From assembly GCF_001718315.1 (NCBI RefSeq), contig NZ_CP013363.1, positions 558,001-622,000 of the forward strand: DNA of 64,000 nucleotides, given 5' to 3'. A program made the translations under genes and the position numbers. Source of the DNA: Burkholderia diffusa. GTDB lineage: Bacteria; Pseudomonadota; Gammaproteobacteria; Burkholderiales; Burkholderiaceae. Below the pieces are notes generated by a model. The model saw only the letters and a list, made by a program, of their open reading frames with translations, ran no database searches and had not been told where the DNA came from. Below are positions 1 to 8,918 of this stretch, in pieces; position 1 is the first letter of the stretch, and each line of letters opens with the position of its first letter.

Positions 1-243
1 AAGCGACGCGACGGGCAGGTCGAGCACGAGCTGGCGATTGTCGCCGAGGCCCGCGTAATCGTGGCGCGCGCCGGCCGGAATCAGCCACGCCGCGTGCCGG
101 TCGATGCGCTGGCCGACGCCGTCCACCGCCATCACCATCGCGCCGTCGACGCCGAGCACGATCTGGTGAAAGTCGTGCACGTCGGACGCTTCGCACGTGT
201 CGTAACGGCGCAGCGAGATGGCGGGGGACGGGATGCGTTCCAT
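1..243 (-). CDS. AraC-family regulator, N-terminal part (runs off the window)
   Basis: The first 81 codons of a gene read leftwards and cut by the window edge. The ATG is at 243-241. The translation (MERIPSPAISLRRYD..., HDFHQIVLGVDGAM, WLIPAGARHDYAG) looks like the cupin-type ligand-binding domain at the front of many AraC/XylS regulators: a His-rich strand, then the 'W-L-I-P-A-G-x-x-H' turn. The DNA-binding helix-turn-helix half lies outside the window, so the assignment rests on the cupin part only. A stand-alone cupin protein is the alternative. It ends 26 bp before the stop of the FKBP gene, which is read in the same direction, so the two could be co-transcribed. Confidence 0.6.
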   Translation of the reverse strand, partial: MERIPSPAISLRRYDTCEASDVHDFHQIVLGVDGAMVMAVDGVGQRIDRHAAWLIPAGARHDYAGLGDNRQLVLDLPVASL

Positions 244-269
244 CGGAAGAGCGTCGGCCGACGGCGTCG

Positions 270-611
270 TCAGACGTCGAGCAGTTCGACTTCGAATACG
301 AGCGTCGCGTTCGGCGGAATTACGCCGCCTGCGCCGCGCGGGCCGTAGCCGAGTTGCGGCGGGATCGTCAGGCGACGCACGCCGCCGACCTTCATGCCCT
401 GCACGCCTTCGTCCCAGCCCTTGATGACCATGCCGCCGCCGAGCACGAACGCGAACGGGTCGTTGCGGTCCTTGCTCGAGTCGAATTTCTGACCGTCGGT
501 CAGCCAGCCCGTGTAATGGACGCTGACGGTCTTGCCGGCTTGCGCTTCCGCGCCGGTGCCTTCGGTCAGGTCCTCGATCTTGAGGCCCGATGCGGTCGTG
601 GTGACAGACAT
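270..611 (-). CDS. FKBP-type peptidyl-prolyl cis-trans isomerase
   Basis: A 113-residue single-domain FKBP that catalyses cis-trans isomerisation of Xaa-Pro bonds. The family core is complete: [18 protein letters not shown], the [16 protein letters not shown] loop, IPPQLGYG and the C-terminal strand [12 protein letters not shown]. There is no signal peptide, so it is probably cytoplasmic. The ATG at 611 was chosen over longer in-frame options because AGGAGAAG lies just upstream (613-620 region on the minus strand) and the protein then has the usual length of minimal bacterial FKBPs. The nearest upstream gene on the other strand starts at 1180, leaving room for a promoter. Confidence 0.93.
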   Translation of the reverse strand: MSVTTTASGLKIEDLTEGTGAEAQAGKTVSVHYTGWLTDGQKFDSSKDRNDPFAFVLGGGMVIKGWDEGVQGMKVGGVRRLTIPPQLGYGPRGAGGVIPPNATLVFEVELLDV

Positions 612-1179
612 GACTTCTCCTGAAAAGGGTTCGGTAAAGCCGCTATTGTAGGCGAGCGCGCACGGTGCCGCCGCGCGCGCCGCGGGCGCCGCCGCATGCC
701 GCGCTCGCGCCGTTCGGGCATCGTGCCCCGAATGCAAATGGAACGCGCGTTTGAATTTTTCGCGAAGCGAATCGACGCAGTTGCACCGAGCGAATGCCGG
801 ATGCGTATGAATCGGTGTGATCCGGCTGTTCGGCATCGCGCCGAACGTCGCCGCGCGATTGCACGCAATGCCCGTCGCACGGGGCTTTCGCTTCGGTTCC
901 GGCCACGGCGCACGCCGCACGTCCACGGGCCGCGCGACGGCATGCGCGTTCGAATCGCGGCACGCGCGAACGCCGCTCGTACGTCGTTTTTTCCGCGCTG
1001 CCGACCGCGCCCCGTTTGGAAGCGCGCGTCTACCGCGCGGCTTGCGCGCGGCGCCGGCCGGCGCCTATCTTTACAGCTATCGATGTCAAGATTTCGGCGT
1101 TGCGCGATGCGCTGCCCGGGCCGCGCCGACGAGGTCGCGACGGCTGCCGGGCCGCCCGAAAACCAGGAGAACGACGAAC

Positions 1180-2097
1180 ATGAAGTCAGCCGCTTCCGCC
1201 ACCGCAGCCGAGGTGATGCCGGTGCGCCGCGACCTGCGCTTCGACCTGCCGGTCGAACGCGTGAAGGACTGGAACGGGCTCGGCCCGCACGTGACCCACT
1301 TCTTCAATGCGCTATCGCTGCTGTTTCCGGCCGGCGAACGCTTTTTCATGGATTCGGTGCGCAATTATCGCGACCGGATCGACGACCCGGTGCTCAAGCG
1401 GCAGGTGCTCGGCTTCATCGGCCAGGAAGCGATGCATACGCGCGAGCACGTCGAATACAACGAGCTGATGCAGGCCAACCGCCTGCCCGCGCGCAAGCTC
1501 GACAAGCGCGTGTGGACGGTGCTCGGCTTCGCGAAGCGCACGCTGCCGCATTCGGTGCAGCTCGCGCATACCGTCGCCGCCGAGCACTACACGGCGATGC
1601 TCGCGGACTGGCTCTTGCGCGACCCGACGCGCCTGGACGGCTCGGTCGAAGGCTACCGGCAGATGTGGCTGTGGCATGCGCTCGAGGAAACCGAGCACAA
1701 GGCCGTGTCCTACGACGTGTGGAACGCCGTGATGAAACCGGGCCTGCGCCGCTACCTGATCCGCATCGGCGTGTACCTGGTGACGACGCTGACCTTCTGG
1801 CCGACCGTGTTCCTGATGCACGTGACGCTGCTGTCGCGCGATCGCGACATCAGGCATCGCGTGCGCGGCATGCTGCGCATGATTGCGTTCCTGTACGGGC
1901 CACGTCGCGGGCTGTTCCCGCGCATCGCACGTGAATGGCTGAGCTTTTTCCGGCCGGGCTTCCATCCGTGGGACCACGACAACCGCCACCACCTCGCGCG
2001 CGTCGACGCGCTCGTCGCCGCCTTCGGCGAACACGACGGCGCATCGGCCGGACGCGGCCGCGCCAACGCACTCGCGCCGCTCGCCTCGGGGCGCTGA
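1180..2097 (+). CDS. Metal-dependent hydrolase-like protein, ferritin-like fold (PF10118 type)
   Basis: 305 residues. It matches the family annotated as predicted metal-dependent hydrolase (COG3687). Visible metal-ligand candidates are GQEAMHTREH (E83, H86, H90) and HALEETEHKAV (E169/E170, E172, H173), both in helices as expected for a di-metal helical bundle. A hydrophobic stretch around residues 193-219 may anchor it to the membrane. ATG 1180 is preceded by AGGAGA (1165-1170). The real substrate is unknown; the family name is historical and no enzymatic activity can be read from the sequence. It stands alone, with no operon partner. Confidence 0.8.
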   Translation: MKSAASATAAEVMPVRRDLRFDLPVERVKDWNGLGPHVTHFFNALSLLFPAGERFFMDSVRNYRDRIDDPVLKRQVLGFIGQEAMHTREHVEYNELMQANRLPARKLDKRVWTVLGFAKRTLPHSVQLAHTVAAEHYTAMLADWLLRDPTRLDGSVEGYRQMWLWHALEETEHKAVSYDVWNAVMKPGLRRYLIRIGVYLVTTLTFWPTVFLMHVTLLSRDRDIRHRVRGMLRMIAFLYGPRRGLFPRIAREWLSFFRPGFHPWDHDNRHHLARVDALVAAFGEHDGASAGRGRANALAPLASGR

Positions 2098-2535
2098 CGC
2101 CGCCGCGCCACGCGGCACGTGTTGCGTTCGTGCATCAACCCCACTTCTTCTGACGATTGACCGGCGTCAAGCGGAAAACGGTTGCGCGAGCGGGCGCCGG
2201 TACGGCCGCCGGGGGCCAGGCCGGTGCCTGCGGCCGGTCCGATTCCACGCGCCCGGCGTCGCGTGTCGCACCGGCGCGCCCGCACCGGCGCGGCTTCGCG
2301 CGCCCGATACCCGTACGGCCGTGTTTCGCACGCGTCTCGCCACCGGGATATCACCCATCTAGCCGCGCGTCGGCAGCACCGATATATCGTTCATGAAAGG
2401 ATCCGCCCGGCGCGCGATTATTGCCCGGGGGGATTTTATTCGGACGGAAATGCGGCCAATATGTCGGTTCGATCGAGGTCCTTCGGATGCGGCGGCGAGC
2501 CGGCGCACGATAACAACGCCAAGCGGGGAAGAACG
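2098..2535 (+). other. Intergenic region upstream of the sigma-54 activator
   Basis: 438 bp with no convincing coding sequence. Short open frames here are Arg/Pro-rich, as expected from random GC-rich DNA. The last 150 bp (from about 2385) are less GC-rich (ATTATTGCCCGG, GGATTTTATTCGG) and probably hold the promoter of the downstream activator gene. No clear -35/-10 pair stands out. Confidence 0.5.
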
Positions 2536-4008
2536 ATGGTTGCAAGGTCACCCGACGCAAGCGGGACGGCGGCGTCCGAGATGCCGCTCGTGTCCGTTAC
2601 CGCCCCCGAGGCCGGACGCAAGCTGTTCGTGATCATGCGTTCGCCGGACGAGCCGTTGCTGGCGCAACTGCGCGGGCTCGGCTGGGACATCTCGGTCGCG
2701 AAGACGGCCGGCGCCGCGCAGAACATGACGTCCGGCGTGAACGTCGCTGCCGGGCTCGTCGATTTCGCGGGCTTCACGTCGCGCGACTATCCCGCGCTGA
2801 AGGCGTGCCTGAGCCAGCCGGCGATCGGCTGGATATCCGTCGCGCAGGCCGGCGTCACGATCGGCGCTGCCGTGCGCGAACTGATTCGCAGCTACTGTTT
2901 CGATTATGTGACGTTGCCGTTGCCGTACGAATGGATTTCGCACGTGCTCGGCCACGCGCGCGGGATGGCCGCGCTCGATCGCGTCGATGGCGCCGCGTAC
3001 GCGGCGTCGATCGGCGAGCACGGGATGATCGGCAACTGCGAAGCGATGCAGCAGCTGTTCAGCACGATCCGCAAGGTCGCGAAAACCGATGCGAGCGTGT
3101 TCATCTCCGGCGAGTCGGGCACCGGCAAGGAACTCACGGCGCTCGCGATCCACGAGCGCTCGGTGCGCGGCAAGGGGCCATTCGTCGCGATCAACTGCGG
3201 CGCGATTCCGCATCACCTGCTGCAGTCGGAACTGTTCGGCTACGAGCGCGGCGCATTCACCGGGGCGAACCAGCGGCGCGCGGGCCGGATCGAATCCGCG
3301 AACGGCGGCACGCTGTTTCTCGACGAAATCGGCGACATGCCGGTCGAAAGCCAGGCGAGCCTGCTGCGCTTCCTGCAGGAAGGGAAGATCGAGCGGCTCG
3401 GCGGCCAGGAGTCGATTCCGGTCGATGTACGGATCATCTCGGCGACGCACGTGGATCTCGACGGCGCCGTCGAAGCCGGGCGCTTCCGCGCGGACCTCTA
3501 TCACCGGCTTTGCGTGCTGCGCATTCATGAGCCGCCGCTGCGCGCGCGCGGCAAGGACATCGACATCCTCGCGCATTACGTGCTGCAGAAATACAAGGCC
3601 GACAGCGGCCGCAAGATCAGCGGCTTCACGTCGGCCGCGCTCGACGCGATGCGCCGCTACGAGTGGCCCGGCAACGTGCGCGAGCTGATCAACCGGGTGC
3701 GCCGCGCGATCGTGATGGCCGAGAGCCGGCTGCTGACGCCGCACGATCTCGGGCTCGATGTCCCGGGCGAAACGGAGCCCGTGACGCTCGAGCAGGCGCG
3801 TTCGCTCGCCGAGCGCACCGCGATCGAAAACGCGCTGCTGCGCAACGATCACCGGATCAACAAGGCCGCCGCCGAACTCGGCATCTCGCGCGTCACGCTT
3901 TACCGGATGATGATCGAGCACGGGCTCAACGACCACGACAACAACGGCGACAACGGCGGAAAGGACAGCGCGCCGCCCGACGACGCCGACCACCAGCGAG
4001 TCGGCTGA
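2536..4008 (+). CDS. VpsR-type sigma-54-dependent transcriptional activator
   Basis: 490 residues. Residues about 25-150 form a receiver-like domain without the usual phospho-acceptor Asp signature, like the N-terminal domain of Vibrio VpsR. An AAA+ domain follows, with Walker A GESGTGKE (192-199), the sigma-54 contact loop GAFTGA (239-244) and Walker B TLFLDEIG (259-266). A Fis-type helix-turn-helix (AAAELGISRVTLYRMM) precedes a 30-residue Asp/Asn-rich tail. It should open sigma-54 promoters by ATP hydrolysis. Relatives of this architecture respond to cyclic di-GMP and control exopolysaccharide and biofilm genes, but no such cluster is nearby, so its targets are presumably remote. The start at 2536 (after GGGGAAGA) is preferred over ATG 2461, which lacks a ribosome site. 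Confidence 0.88.
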   Translation: MVARSPDASGTAASEMPLVSVTAPEAGRKLFVIMRSPDEPLLAQLRGLGWDISVAKTAGAAQNMTSGVNVAAGLVDFAGFTSRDYPALKACLSQPAIGWISVAQAGVTIGAAVRELIRSYCFDYVTLPLPYEWISHVLGHARGMAALDRVDGAAYAASIGEHGMIGNCEAMQQLFSTIRKVAKTDASVFISGESGTGKELTALAIHERSVRGKGPFVAINCGAIPHHLLQSELFGYERGAFTGANQRRAGRIESANGGTLFLDEIGDMPVESQASLLRFLQEGKIERLGGQESIPVDVRIISATHVDLDGAVEAGRFRADLYHRLCVLRIHEPPLRARGKDIDILAHYVLQKYKADSGRKISGFTSAALDAMRRYEWPGNVRELINRVRRAIVMAESRLLTPHDLGLDVPGETEPVTLEQARSLAERTAIENALLRNDHRINKAAAELGISRVTLYRMMIEHGLNDHDNNGDNGGKDSAPPDDADHQRVG

Positions 4009-4988
4009 ACGGCGGCACGGAAGCGTCCGCAAGCGCCCCGTACGGGAGCGTCCGGCGGCGTGTAAAGCGCGTGAAACGTTTCCCGCCGACGGCCACCCAA
4101 ATCGACCCGTGAAACGCGCGTGGCGGCATGCCGCCCGTGCCGGGAAAATTTTCCTCATCGTCCACGCGCCTTGTCCCGCAAGGCGTTGCCGCCACACGGA
4201 CGCGCCCGCCTGCGCCCTGCATGTTTCAGTTTCGCAACGTCCCGCCTGTCCCGCCCGTTCCGGTCGCGGGCTTGTCCGATGAAAGCCTTGTGCGGCCGGC
4301 CCGGAACGAAGCTGGCCCGCTCCTTGCGGCGTTTGAGGTGCGAAAGTCGACGACGTGGCGTCCGGCCGGTTCGGCAGCGAACCATGCGAGGACCGGCAAG
4401 GACGCAGTCCGCGGGGATGACCGGACGGACGGGCCGCACGGCCCCGCTCCGGATGGCATGGGCCGTTGTCGACGGATCGTCGGGGCGCCGGCGGTGTCCG
4501 GTTGCCGGTACAAGCTACGGTTCGAATACGGGGTAGAAAAATGACGAACGATCGCCACACGCCGCGGCCGGCAGGCCGCGATCGCAGTGATTCGGCCCAT
4601 CGCCGGTCGACCGCGCATCTTGCTGCCGGCCGGCATGCGTCGACAGGCCACCTCTCCGCGCCCGGTGCGAGGCGGATCCGGCTGATACCCGGTCATCCGC
4701 GCCGGGCCGGCACTTTCCCGCTCGCCAACCCGATCCGCATGGGGATGTGCACGCGGGCGCCGGTCCCCCGGCGCCCGGTCTTCGCTTATTGACGACGTCG
4801 AGCGCCTGCGGTCGCCAGCGCAGGCGATCCGTTTGCAATGCGAATGACGTGCGGCGTCCGGATGCGCGATACGGACGATGAGCCGGCACGGCGGCGAACG
4901 TCAGGGAGGCGTCGCCGTCCGGCGGGCAGGGGAAGGGCGGTCAGGCCGCGCGCGACGGTTATCGCACCCGTGCGCGCGCGGCGCCGCT
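4009..4988 (+). other. Long gene-poor gap between convergent genes
   Basis: 980 bp between the stop of the sigma-54 activator and the stop of a convergent ABC-transporter gene. This is unusually long for a convergent gap in such a compact region. Frames open on the plus strand are rich in Arg, Pro and Gly and lack recognisable domains. Short GC-rich hairpins occur (for example GCGGCC-GGCA-GGCCGC near 4562-4577). A sigma-54-like promoter sequence lies at 4313-4327. It may be a relic of a decayed gene or host an untranslated RNA; neither is shown. Confidence 0.5.
4313..4327 (+). promoter_or_regulatory. Possible sigma-54 promoter (-24/-12)
   Basis: TGGCCCGCTCCTTGC has the GG and GC dinucleotides separated by exactly 10 bp and agrees with TGGCACG-N4-TTGC except at the A. 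It lies 305 bp downstream of a sigma-54 activator gene. No obvious gene follows on this strand, and such matches arise by chance in GC-rich DNA, so confidence is low. Confidence 0.2.
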
Positions 4989-5771
4989 TCAGCCGCCGTA
5001 GATGTCGAAGTCGAAGTACTTCGACGCGAGCCGCTTGTACGTGCCGTCCTTGACCATGTCGAGGATCGCGCGATCGATCTTCGCCTTCAGGTCGGTGTCT
5101 TCCTTGCGCAGTCCGATGCCGGCGCCGATGCCGAGCACCTTCTCGTCGACGAGTTCGGGCCCGACGAACTGGTAGCCCGCGCCGCGCGGCGACTTCAGGA
5201 ACCCGATCGCGGCCTGCACCTCATCCTGCAGCGCGGCGTCGAGGCGGCCCGACGTCAGGTCCGCATACACGCCGTCCTGGTTCTGGTACGACACGACGTT
5301 CGCCCCTTGCTTCGCCCAGTATGCCTTCGCATACGCTTCCTGCGTCGTGCCCTGTTCGACGCCGATCGACTTGCCCTTCAGCGATTCGGCCGTCGGCAGC
5401 AGCGGCGAGCCCTTCTTCACGACGAGCCGCGTCGGCTGGTTGTAGATCTTCGTCGTGAAGCCGATCTGTTCCGCGCGCTGCGGCGTGATCGACATCGACG
5501 ACAGCACCGCGTCGAATTTCTTCGCCTTCAGCGCCGGGATCATTCCGTCGAAATCGTTCTCGAGCCACACGCACTTCGCCTTCAGCCGCGCGCAGATCTC
5601 GTTGCCCAGGTCGATGTCGAAGCCGACGAGCTTGCCGTCGGGCGCCTTCGATTCGAACGGCGCGTAGCTGGCGTCGGTGCCGAAGCGCAGCGTGGTCCAG
5701 TCCTTCGCGACGGCGGGGCCTGCCGATACCGCGAGCAGGGCGATCGAAACGGCGGCAATCAGTCTCTTCAT
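4989..5771 (-). CDS. Periplasmic lysine/arginine/ornithine/histidine-binding protein of an ABC transporter
   Basis: 260 residues with a standard signal peptide (MKRLIAAVSIALLAVSAGPAVA, cleavage before KDW) and a family-3 solute-binding fold: LRFGTDASYAPFES, GKLVGFDIDLGNEIC, DGMIPALKAKKFDAVLSSMSIT and LKGKSIGVEQGTTQE. These are the signatures of the LAO/HisJ group that captures cationic amino acids for an ATP-driven importer. No permease or ATPase gene is adjacent, so it is an orphan receptor that must use a transporter encoded elsewhere. AAGGA lies ahead of the ATG. The upstream region is shared with the divergent toxin-antitoxin operon. Confidence 0.9.
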   Translation of the reverse strand: MKRLIAAVSIALLAVSAGPAVAKDWTTLRFGTDASYAPFESKAPDGKLVGFDIDLGNEICARLKAKCVWLENDFDGMIPALKAKKFDAVLSSMSITPQRAEQIGFTTKIYNQPTRLVVKKGSPLLPTAESLKGKSIGVEQGTTQEAYAKAYWAKQGANVVSYQNQDGVYADLTSGRLDAALQDEVQAAIGFLKSPRGAGYQFVGPELVDEKVLGIGAGIGLRKEDTDLKAKIDRAILDMVKDGTYKRLASKYFDFDIYGG

Positions 5772-5882
5772 GGTGGTTCCTTGGCGTGGTCTATCCGGTT
5801 CTGGGCGACACGGTTGCTGCGGAGACGCATCGCGTCCCGGCGCGCTGTCCGCACGGTCATTAACGCAGAAAATAAAATATCA

Positions 5883-5895
5883 GTCCAGAATGGAC
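5883..5895. promoter_or_regulatory. Inverted repeat, possible operator of the binding-protein gene
   Basis: GTCCA-GAA-TGGAC, a perfect 5-bp inverted repeat in an AT-rich stretch about 115 bp upstream of the binding-protein start codon. It lies in the divergent gap shared with the toxin-antitoxin operon. The binding protein is not known. Confidence 0.3.
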
Positions 5896-5946
5896 AAAAA
5901 ATATCGATCCATCGGACGGAATGCCGCCGCTGCGGGGGGGCGACCC

Positions 5947-6001
5947 TTGCAAAAATGCGGAAATGGACTAATCTTGTTAGTAAATTCGTTTAGAGACTAA
6001 C
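5947..6001 (+). promoter_or_regulatory. Promoter and operator of the Xre-RES toxin-antitoxin operon
   Basis: A -35-like TTGCAA (5947-5952) and -10-like TAATCT (5969-5974) are 16 bp apart. Overlapping them are three half-sites of one motif: ACTAA (5967-5971), TTAGT (5977-5981) and ACTAAC (5996-6001). They form a 5-bp inverted repeat around TCTTG and a 6-bp inverted repeat GTTAGT/ACTAAC. This layout is typical of autorepressed toxin-antitoxin promoters. Confidence 0.5.
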
Positions 6002-6005
6002 GATC

Positions 6006-6425
6006 ATGTCACAGCCCGCCTTCGATCCACATTCCGCCCCGCGGCAGGCCTCGGTCGCGCAGATGTCGGCGGCCGGCCTGCGCGCGTTCTTCAACATCGC
6101 GCGCGACTGGGAGCTGACGATCGACGAACAGATCGTGCTGCTCGGGTCGCCCGGCCGCTCGACGTTCTTCAAGTGGAAGGCAGCGCCGGAATCGGCGCGC
6201 CTGCCGCGCGATACGCTCGAGCGGCTATCGCTGCTGCTCGGCATCTACAAGTCGCTGCAGATCCTGCTGCCGCAGCCGGCCGCGGCCGACACCTGGGTCA
6301 AGCGGCCCAACGACGCCGCGCCGTTCGGCGGCAAGCGCGCGCTCGACCGCATGCTTGCCGGCAACGTCGGCGATCTGGTTGCCGTCCGTCAATATCTCGA
6401 CGCGATGCGGGGTGGTTGGGCGTGA
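6006..6425 (+). CDS. Xre/MbcA/ParS-type antitoxin (DUF2384)
   Basis: 139 residues. The N-terminal half is a helix-turn-helix-like region (LRAFFNIARDWELTIDEQIVLLGSPGRSTFFKWK). The C-terminal half carries the toxin-binding DUF2384 domain with its usual ending: LDRMLAGNVGDLVAVRQYLDAMRGGW, preceded by WVKRPNDAAPFGGKRAL. It should neutralise the adjacent RES toxin and, with it, repress the operon through the inverted repeats just upstream. The stop TGA overlaps a GTG codon of the toxin frame (GTGA, 6422-6425), so the two are probably translationally coupled. Confidence 0.9.
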   Translation: MSQPAFDPHSAPRQASVAQMSAAGLRAFFNIARDWELTIDEQIVLLGSPGRSTFFKWKAAPESARLPRDTLERLSLLLGIYKSLQILLPQPAAADTWVKRPNDAAPFGGKRALDRMLAGNVGDLVAVRQYLDAMRGGWA

Positions 6426-6427
6426 CG

Positions 6428-7126
6428 ATGCCGATCGAAGAAATACGACACTGGCCCACGACCATCGTCGACTGGGCACCTGCCTATCGCGTGATTCCCA
6501 CCCGTTTTCCGGCCATCAACCTGTTCGACCGCGTCGCGGCCGCCGAGGATTTCGACGCGCTGTATGCGCTCGAATCGCTGACCAACGACCGTATCCGCAA
6601 CGAAGTCGGCACGCTCGAACTCGTGCCGCCGGCTGAGCGTCGCTACGGCCCCGGCTGGGGGCCGATCATGGCCGCGTTCACGCACCTCAATCCGCAGGGC
6701 AGCCGCTTTTCCGACGGCAGCTATGGCGTGTTCTACTGCGGTCGGTCGCGCGATACGGCGATCGCCGAGACGCGTTATCACAGCGGGCTGTTCCTGGCCG
6801 CGACGAAGGAGGCACCGATGCGCCAGCAGATGCGGCTGTACACGGTGTACGCGCAGGGCGACGTCGCCGACGTGCGCACGTGGCCGCAGCGCAGCCCGGG
6901 GCTGCTCGATCCGCTCGACTACAGCGCCGGGCAGGCGCTCGGCCGCGCGGTGCGCAATGCGGGCGGCGCGGGGATCGTCTATCCGTCGGTGCGCGACCCG
7001 CTCGGCGAGTGTCTCGCGGCGTTTCGCACGACGTTGCTGCGCGACTGTCATCACGCGGCATATCTCGAATACAACTGGAACGGCTCCGCGATCGATGCGG
7101 TGTTCGAACTGAACCAGGTCGGCTAG
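6428..7126 (+). CDS. RES-domain toxin (NAD+-consuming)
   Basis: 232 residues matching the RES family, named after conserved Arg, Glu and Ser residues. Visible pieces are an early YRVIPTRFPA, the core GSRFSDGSYGVFYCGRSRDTAIAETRYH, and a late GAGIVYPSVRDPLGECLAAF. Characterised relatives (MbcT and other RES toxins) degrade NAD+ and stop growth when unopposed. ATG 6428 is used here; a GTG at 6422 overlapping the antitoxin stop is an equally plausible coupled start adding two residues. It forms a two-gene operon with the antitoxin. Confidence 0.9.
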   Translation: MPIEEIRHWPTTIVDWAPAYRVIPTRFPAINLFDRVAAAEDFDALYALESLTNDRIRNEVGTLELVPPAERRYGPGWGPIMAAFTHLNPQGSRFSDGSYGVFYCGRSRDTAIAETRYHSGLFLAATKEAPMRQQMRLYTVYAQGDVADVRTWPQRSPGLLDPLDYSAGQALGRAVRNAGGAGIVYPSVRDPLGECLAAFRTTLLRDCHHAAYLEYNWNGSAIDAVFELNQVG

Positions 7127-7204
7127 CGAGCGCACGCAACCGCGTGCGCGTCGCGGCGCGATGCACGCTGCCGGCCCAAGGTCGGTTATTGACGAGAACG
7201 GGCC

Positions 7205-7930
7205 TTAAGGCAGTGGCAAGTCGCCCGCGTGACGTGCGCGCGCGTCGGCCTGCGTGAGCGACCACGTCTTGCCCGTGCGCGGCTCGACGATCGTCAGGCG
7301 TCCCGACGGTGCGAACGCGCCGGTGTCGATGAACCATTGCGCGCCGATGCGCTGCGGCGCGCGCACGGGCGTATGGCCGGTGCAGGTCAGCGACAGGCCG
7401 GCCTGCCGGGCCGGGTCGGCGAGCCCCTGCACCAGGTCGCGCCCCCAGATCAGTCGCTCGCGCACGTCGGGCGAATAGCTGCCCGTGTCGAGTTCGGCGT
7501 CCGCGCCGAAGAATTCCGCGTGCAGCACATTGAAGCGCGCGGGGCCGTCGCCAATCACGCGCACGAGCGGCAGTGCGTCGACGCGCGCCGCATGCGCGTG
7601 CAGCCGTTCCGGCGGGAGATCGGCGCCCCAGTCGCCGCCGATTCCACGCCACGCGTCGGGCGACAGCTTGCCACGCGACACGAGGCTCAGCACTTCTTCG
7701 TGATTGCCGCGCACCACATGGCACCACGGGCGGTCGAGCAGTTCGAGCGCGGTTTCGGAGGCGGGGCCGCGGTCGACGAGATCGCCGACCGAGAACAGCC
7801 GGTCGCGAGCCGGGTCGAAGCCGACGTCGTGCAGCAGCGCGCGCAGCACATCCACGCAGCCGTGCAGATCGCCCACGACGAAGTCGCGGCCGGCCGCGTT
7901 CGCGGGATGATGGCAGAGGACGGGAGTCAT
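7205..7930 (-). CDS. PP2A-like metallophosphatase (PrpA / lambda-phosphatase type)
   Basis: 241 residues with the calcineurin-type signature in order: GDLHGC near residue 20, GDLVDRG, then GNHEE, and later His residues (VLHAEF, TGHTPVRAP) that complete the di-metal site. This set groups it with bacterial Ser/Thr phosphatases such as PrpA and with symmetrical Ap4A hydrolases; the short length favours the phosphatase group. The ATG at 7930 gives a normal N-terminus. It sits alone between the RES toxin and a divergent DUF1345 gene. Confidence 0.85.
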   Translation of the reverse strand: MTPVLCHHPANAAGRDFVVGDLHGCVDVLRALLHDVGFDPARDRLFSVGDLVDRGPASETALELLDRPWCHVVRGNHEEVLSLVSRGKLSPDAWRGIGGDWGADLPPERLHAHAARVDALPLVRVIGDGPARFNVLHAEFFGADAELDTGSYSPDVRERLIWGRDLVQGLADPARQAGLSLTCTGHTPVRAPQRIGAQWFIDTGAFAPSGRLTIVEPRTGKTWSLTQADARARHAGDLPLP

Positions 7931-8066
7931 CCCGATATCTTAGGCGCTCGCGCCCATCGCAACGTCATGCAGGAATGGCGATAATCGGGGCGGTACCGCC
8001 CGGCGCCGTGCAGCGGGCTGCTAGCACGCCGGCCGAATCCTTTCCATCCGCTTTCGGAATCGTACG

Positions 8067-8720
8067 ATGACGCTTTATCCGCAGGTATTACGCAACCGGC
8101 CGCGCATGGTCGCCGCCCTCGCCGCCGGCGTGCTGTGCGCGGTGCTGCTGCCGTTGCAGCTGAGGCCGACGGTGCGCGCGCTGATCGGCTGGGATTGCAC
8201 GATCTGGCTGTATCTCGTGCTGATGTGGGTGCGCATGGTTACCGCGCATCATCATCAGGTGCGCGAGATCGCGATCCGCGAGGACGAGAACGCGACGACC
8301 GTGCTGACGGTCATCTGCATCGCGACGGTCGCGAGCGTCGCCGCGATCGCGATCGAACTCGCCACCGCGAAGAACGTGGGCTTTCGCGCCGGGCTCGGCC
8401 ATTACGCGGTCACGGGCGCGACGCTGTTCGGTGCATGGTTCCTGATTCCGACGATCTTCACGCTGCACTATGCGCGGCTCTATTACGGCTCGCCGAGCGG
8501 CGATCGCGCACTGCGGTTCCCCGACCGCAATCCCGAGCCCGATTACTGGGATTTCCTGTATTTCGCGTTTACGCTCGCGGTCGCGTCGCAGACGGCCGAC
8601 GTGTCGCTTGCGAACCGTTCCGCTCGGCGCGCGGTGCTCGCGCAGTCCATCCTGTCGTTCTACTTCAACATGGCCGTGCTCGGACTGTCGATCAACGTTG
8701 CGGCCGGGTTGTTGAGCTGA
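8067..8720 (+). CDS. DUF1345 family membrane protein
   Basis: 217 residues with five or so membrane segments (for example residues 14-30, 41-55, 80-100, 118-135 and 195-215). Family-typical motifs are the polar loop [16 protein letters not shown] and [29 protein letters not shown]. The function of DUF1345 proteins is unknown. The C-terminal half resembles a pore-like segment, so a channel role is sometimes suggested, but nothing here proves it. It is a single gene, divergent from the phosphatase. Confidence 0.85.
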   Translation: MTLYPQVLRNRPRMVAALAAGVLCAVLLPLQLRPTVRALIGWDCTIWLYLVLMWVRMVTAHHHQVREIAIREDENATTVLTVICIATVASVAAIAIELATAKNVGFRAGLGHYAVTGATLFGAWFLIPTIFTLHYARLYYGSPSGDRALRFPDRNPEPDYWDFLYFAFTLAVASQTADVSLANRSARRAVLAQSILSFYFNMAVLGLSINVAAGLLS

Positions 8721-8918
8721 CGCGGGTGAGTTGAGCCGTGCGTACGGACTGCGACACACGAGCATGCGGCGGCCGGCAGGCCGCGCGTGGATTGTTTCGA
8801 GAAGACGCGCGATCGACGTATACGTGCCGTCGTCGCCGCGCGCCATCGCGGCTTCGAGCCCGAAGCTCGTCTGGATGTCGGTCGCGCTGACGTTGCCGCC
8901 TTGCGCCGTTTCGCGTCG

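Noticed and set aside
4120-4544. Two overlapping 138-codon frames in the same gap
   Set aside because: They overlap each other in different frames and are rich in Arg, Pro and Ser without domain signals, so neither looks coding.
4541-4792. An 83-codon frame with GGGG upstream in the long gap after the sigma-54 activator
   Set aside because: Composition is Arg/Pro/Gly-rich like random GC-rich DNA, with no domain. Several other frames of similar length overlap it.
8721-8918. A small gene between the DUF1345 gene and the methyltransferase
   Set aside because: Frames here are Arg-rich and overlap the methyltransferase antisense; no start with a ribosome site was found.
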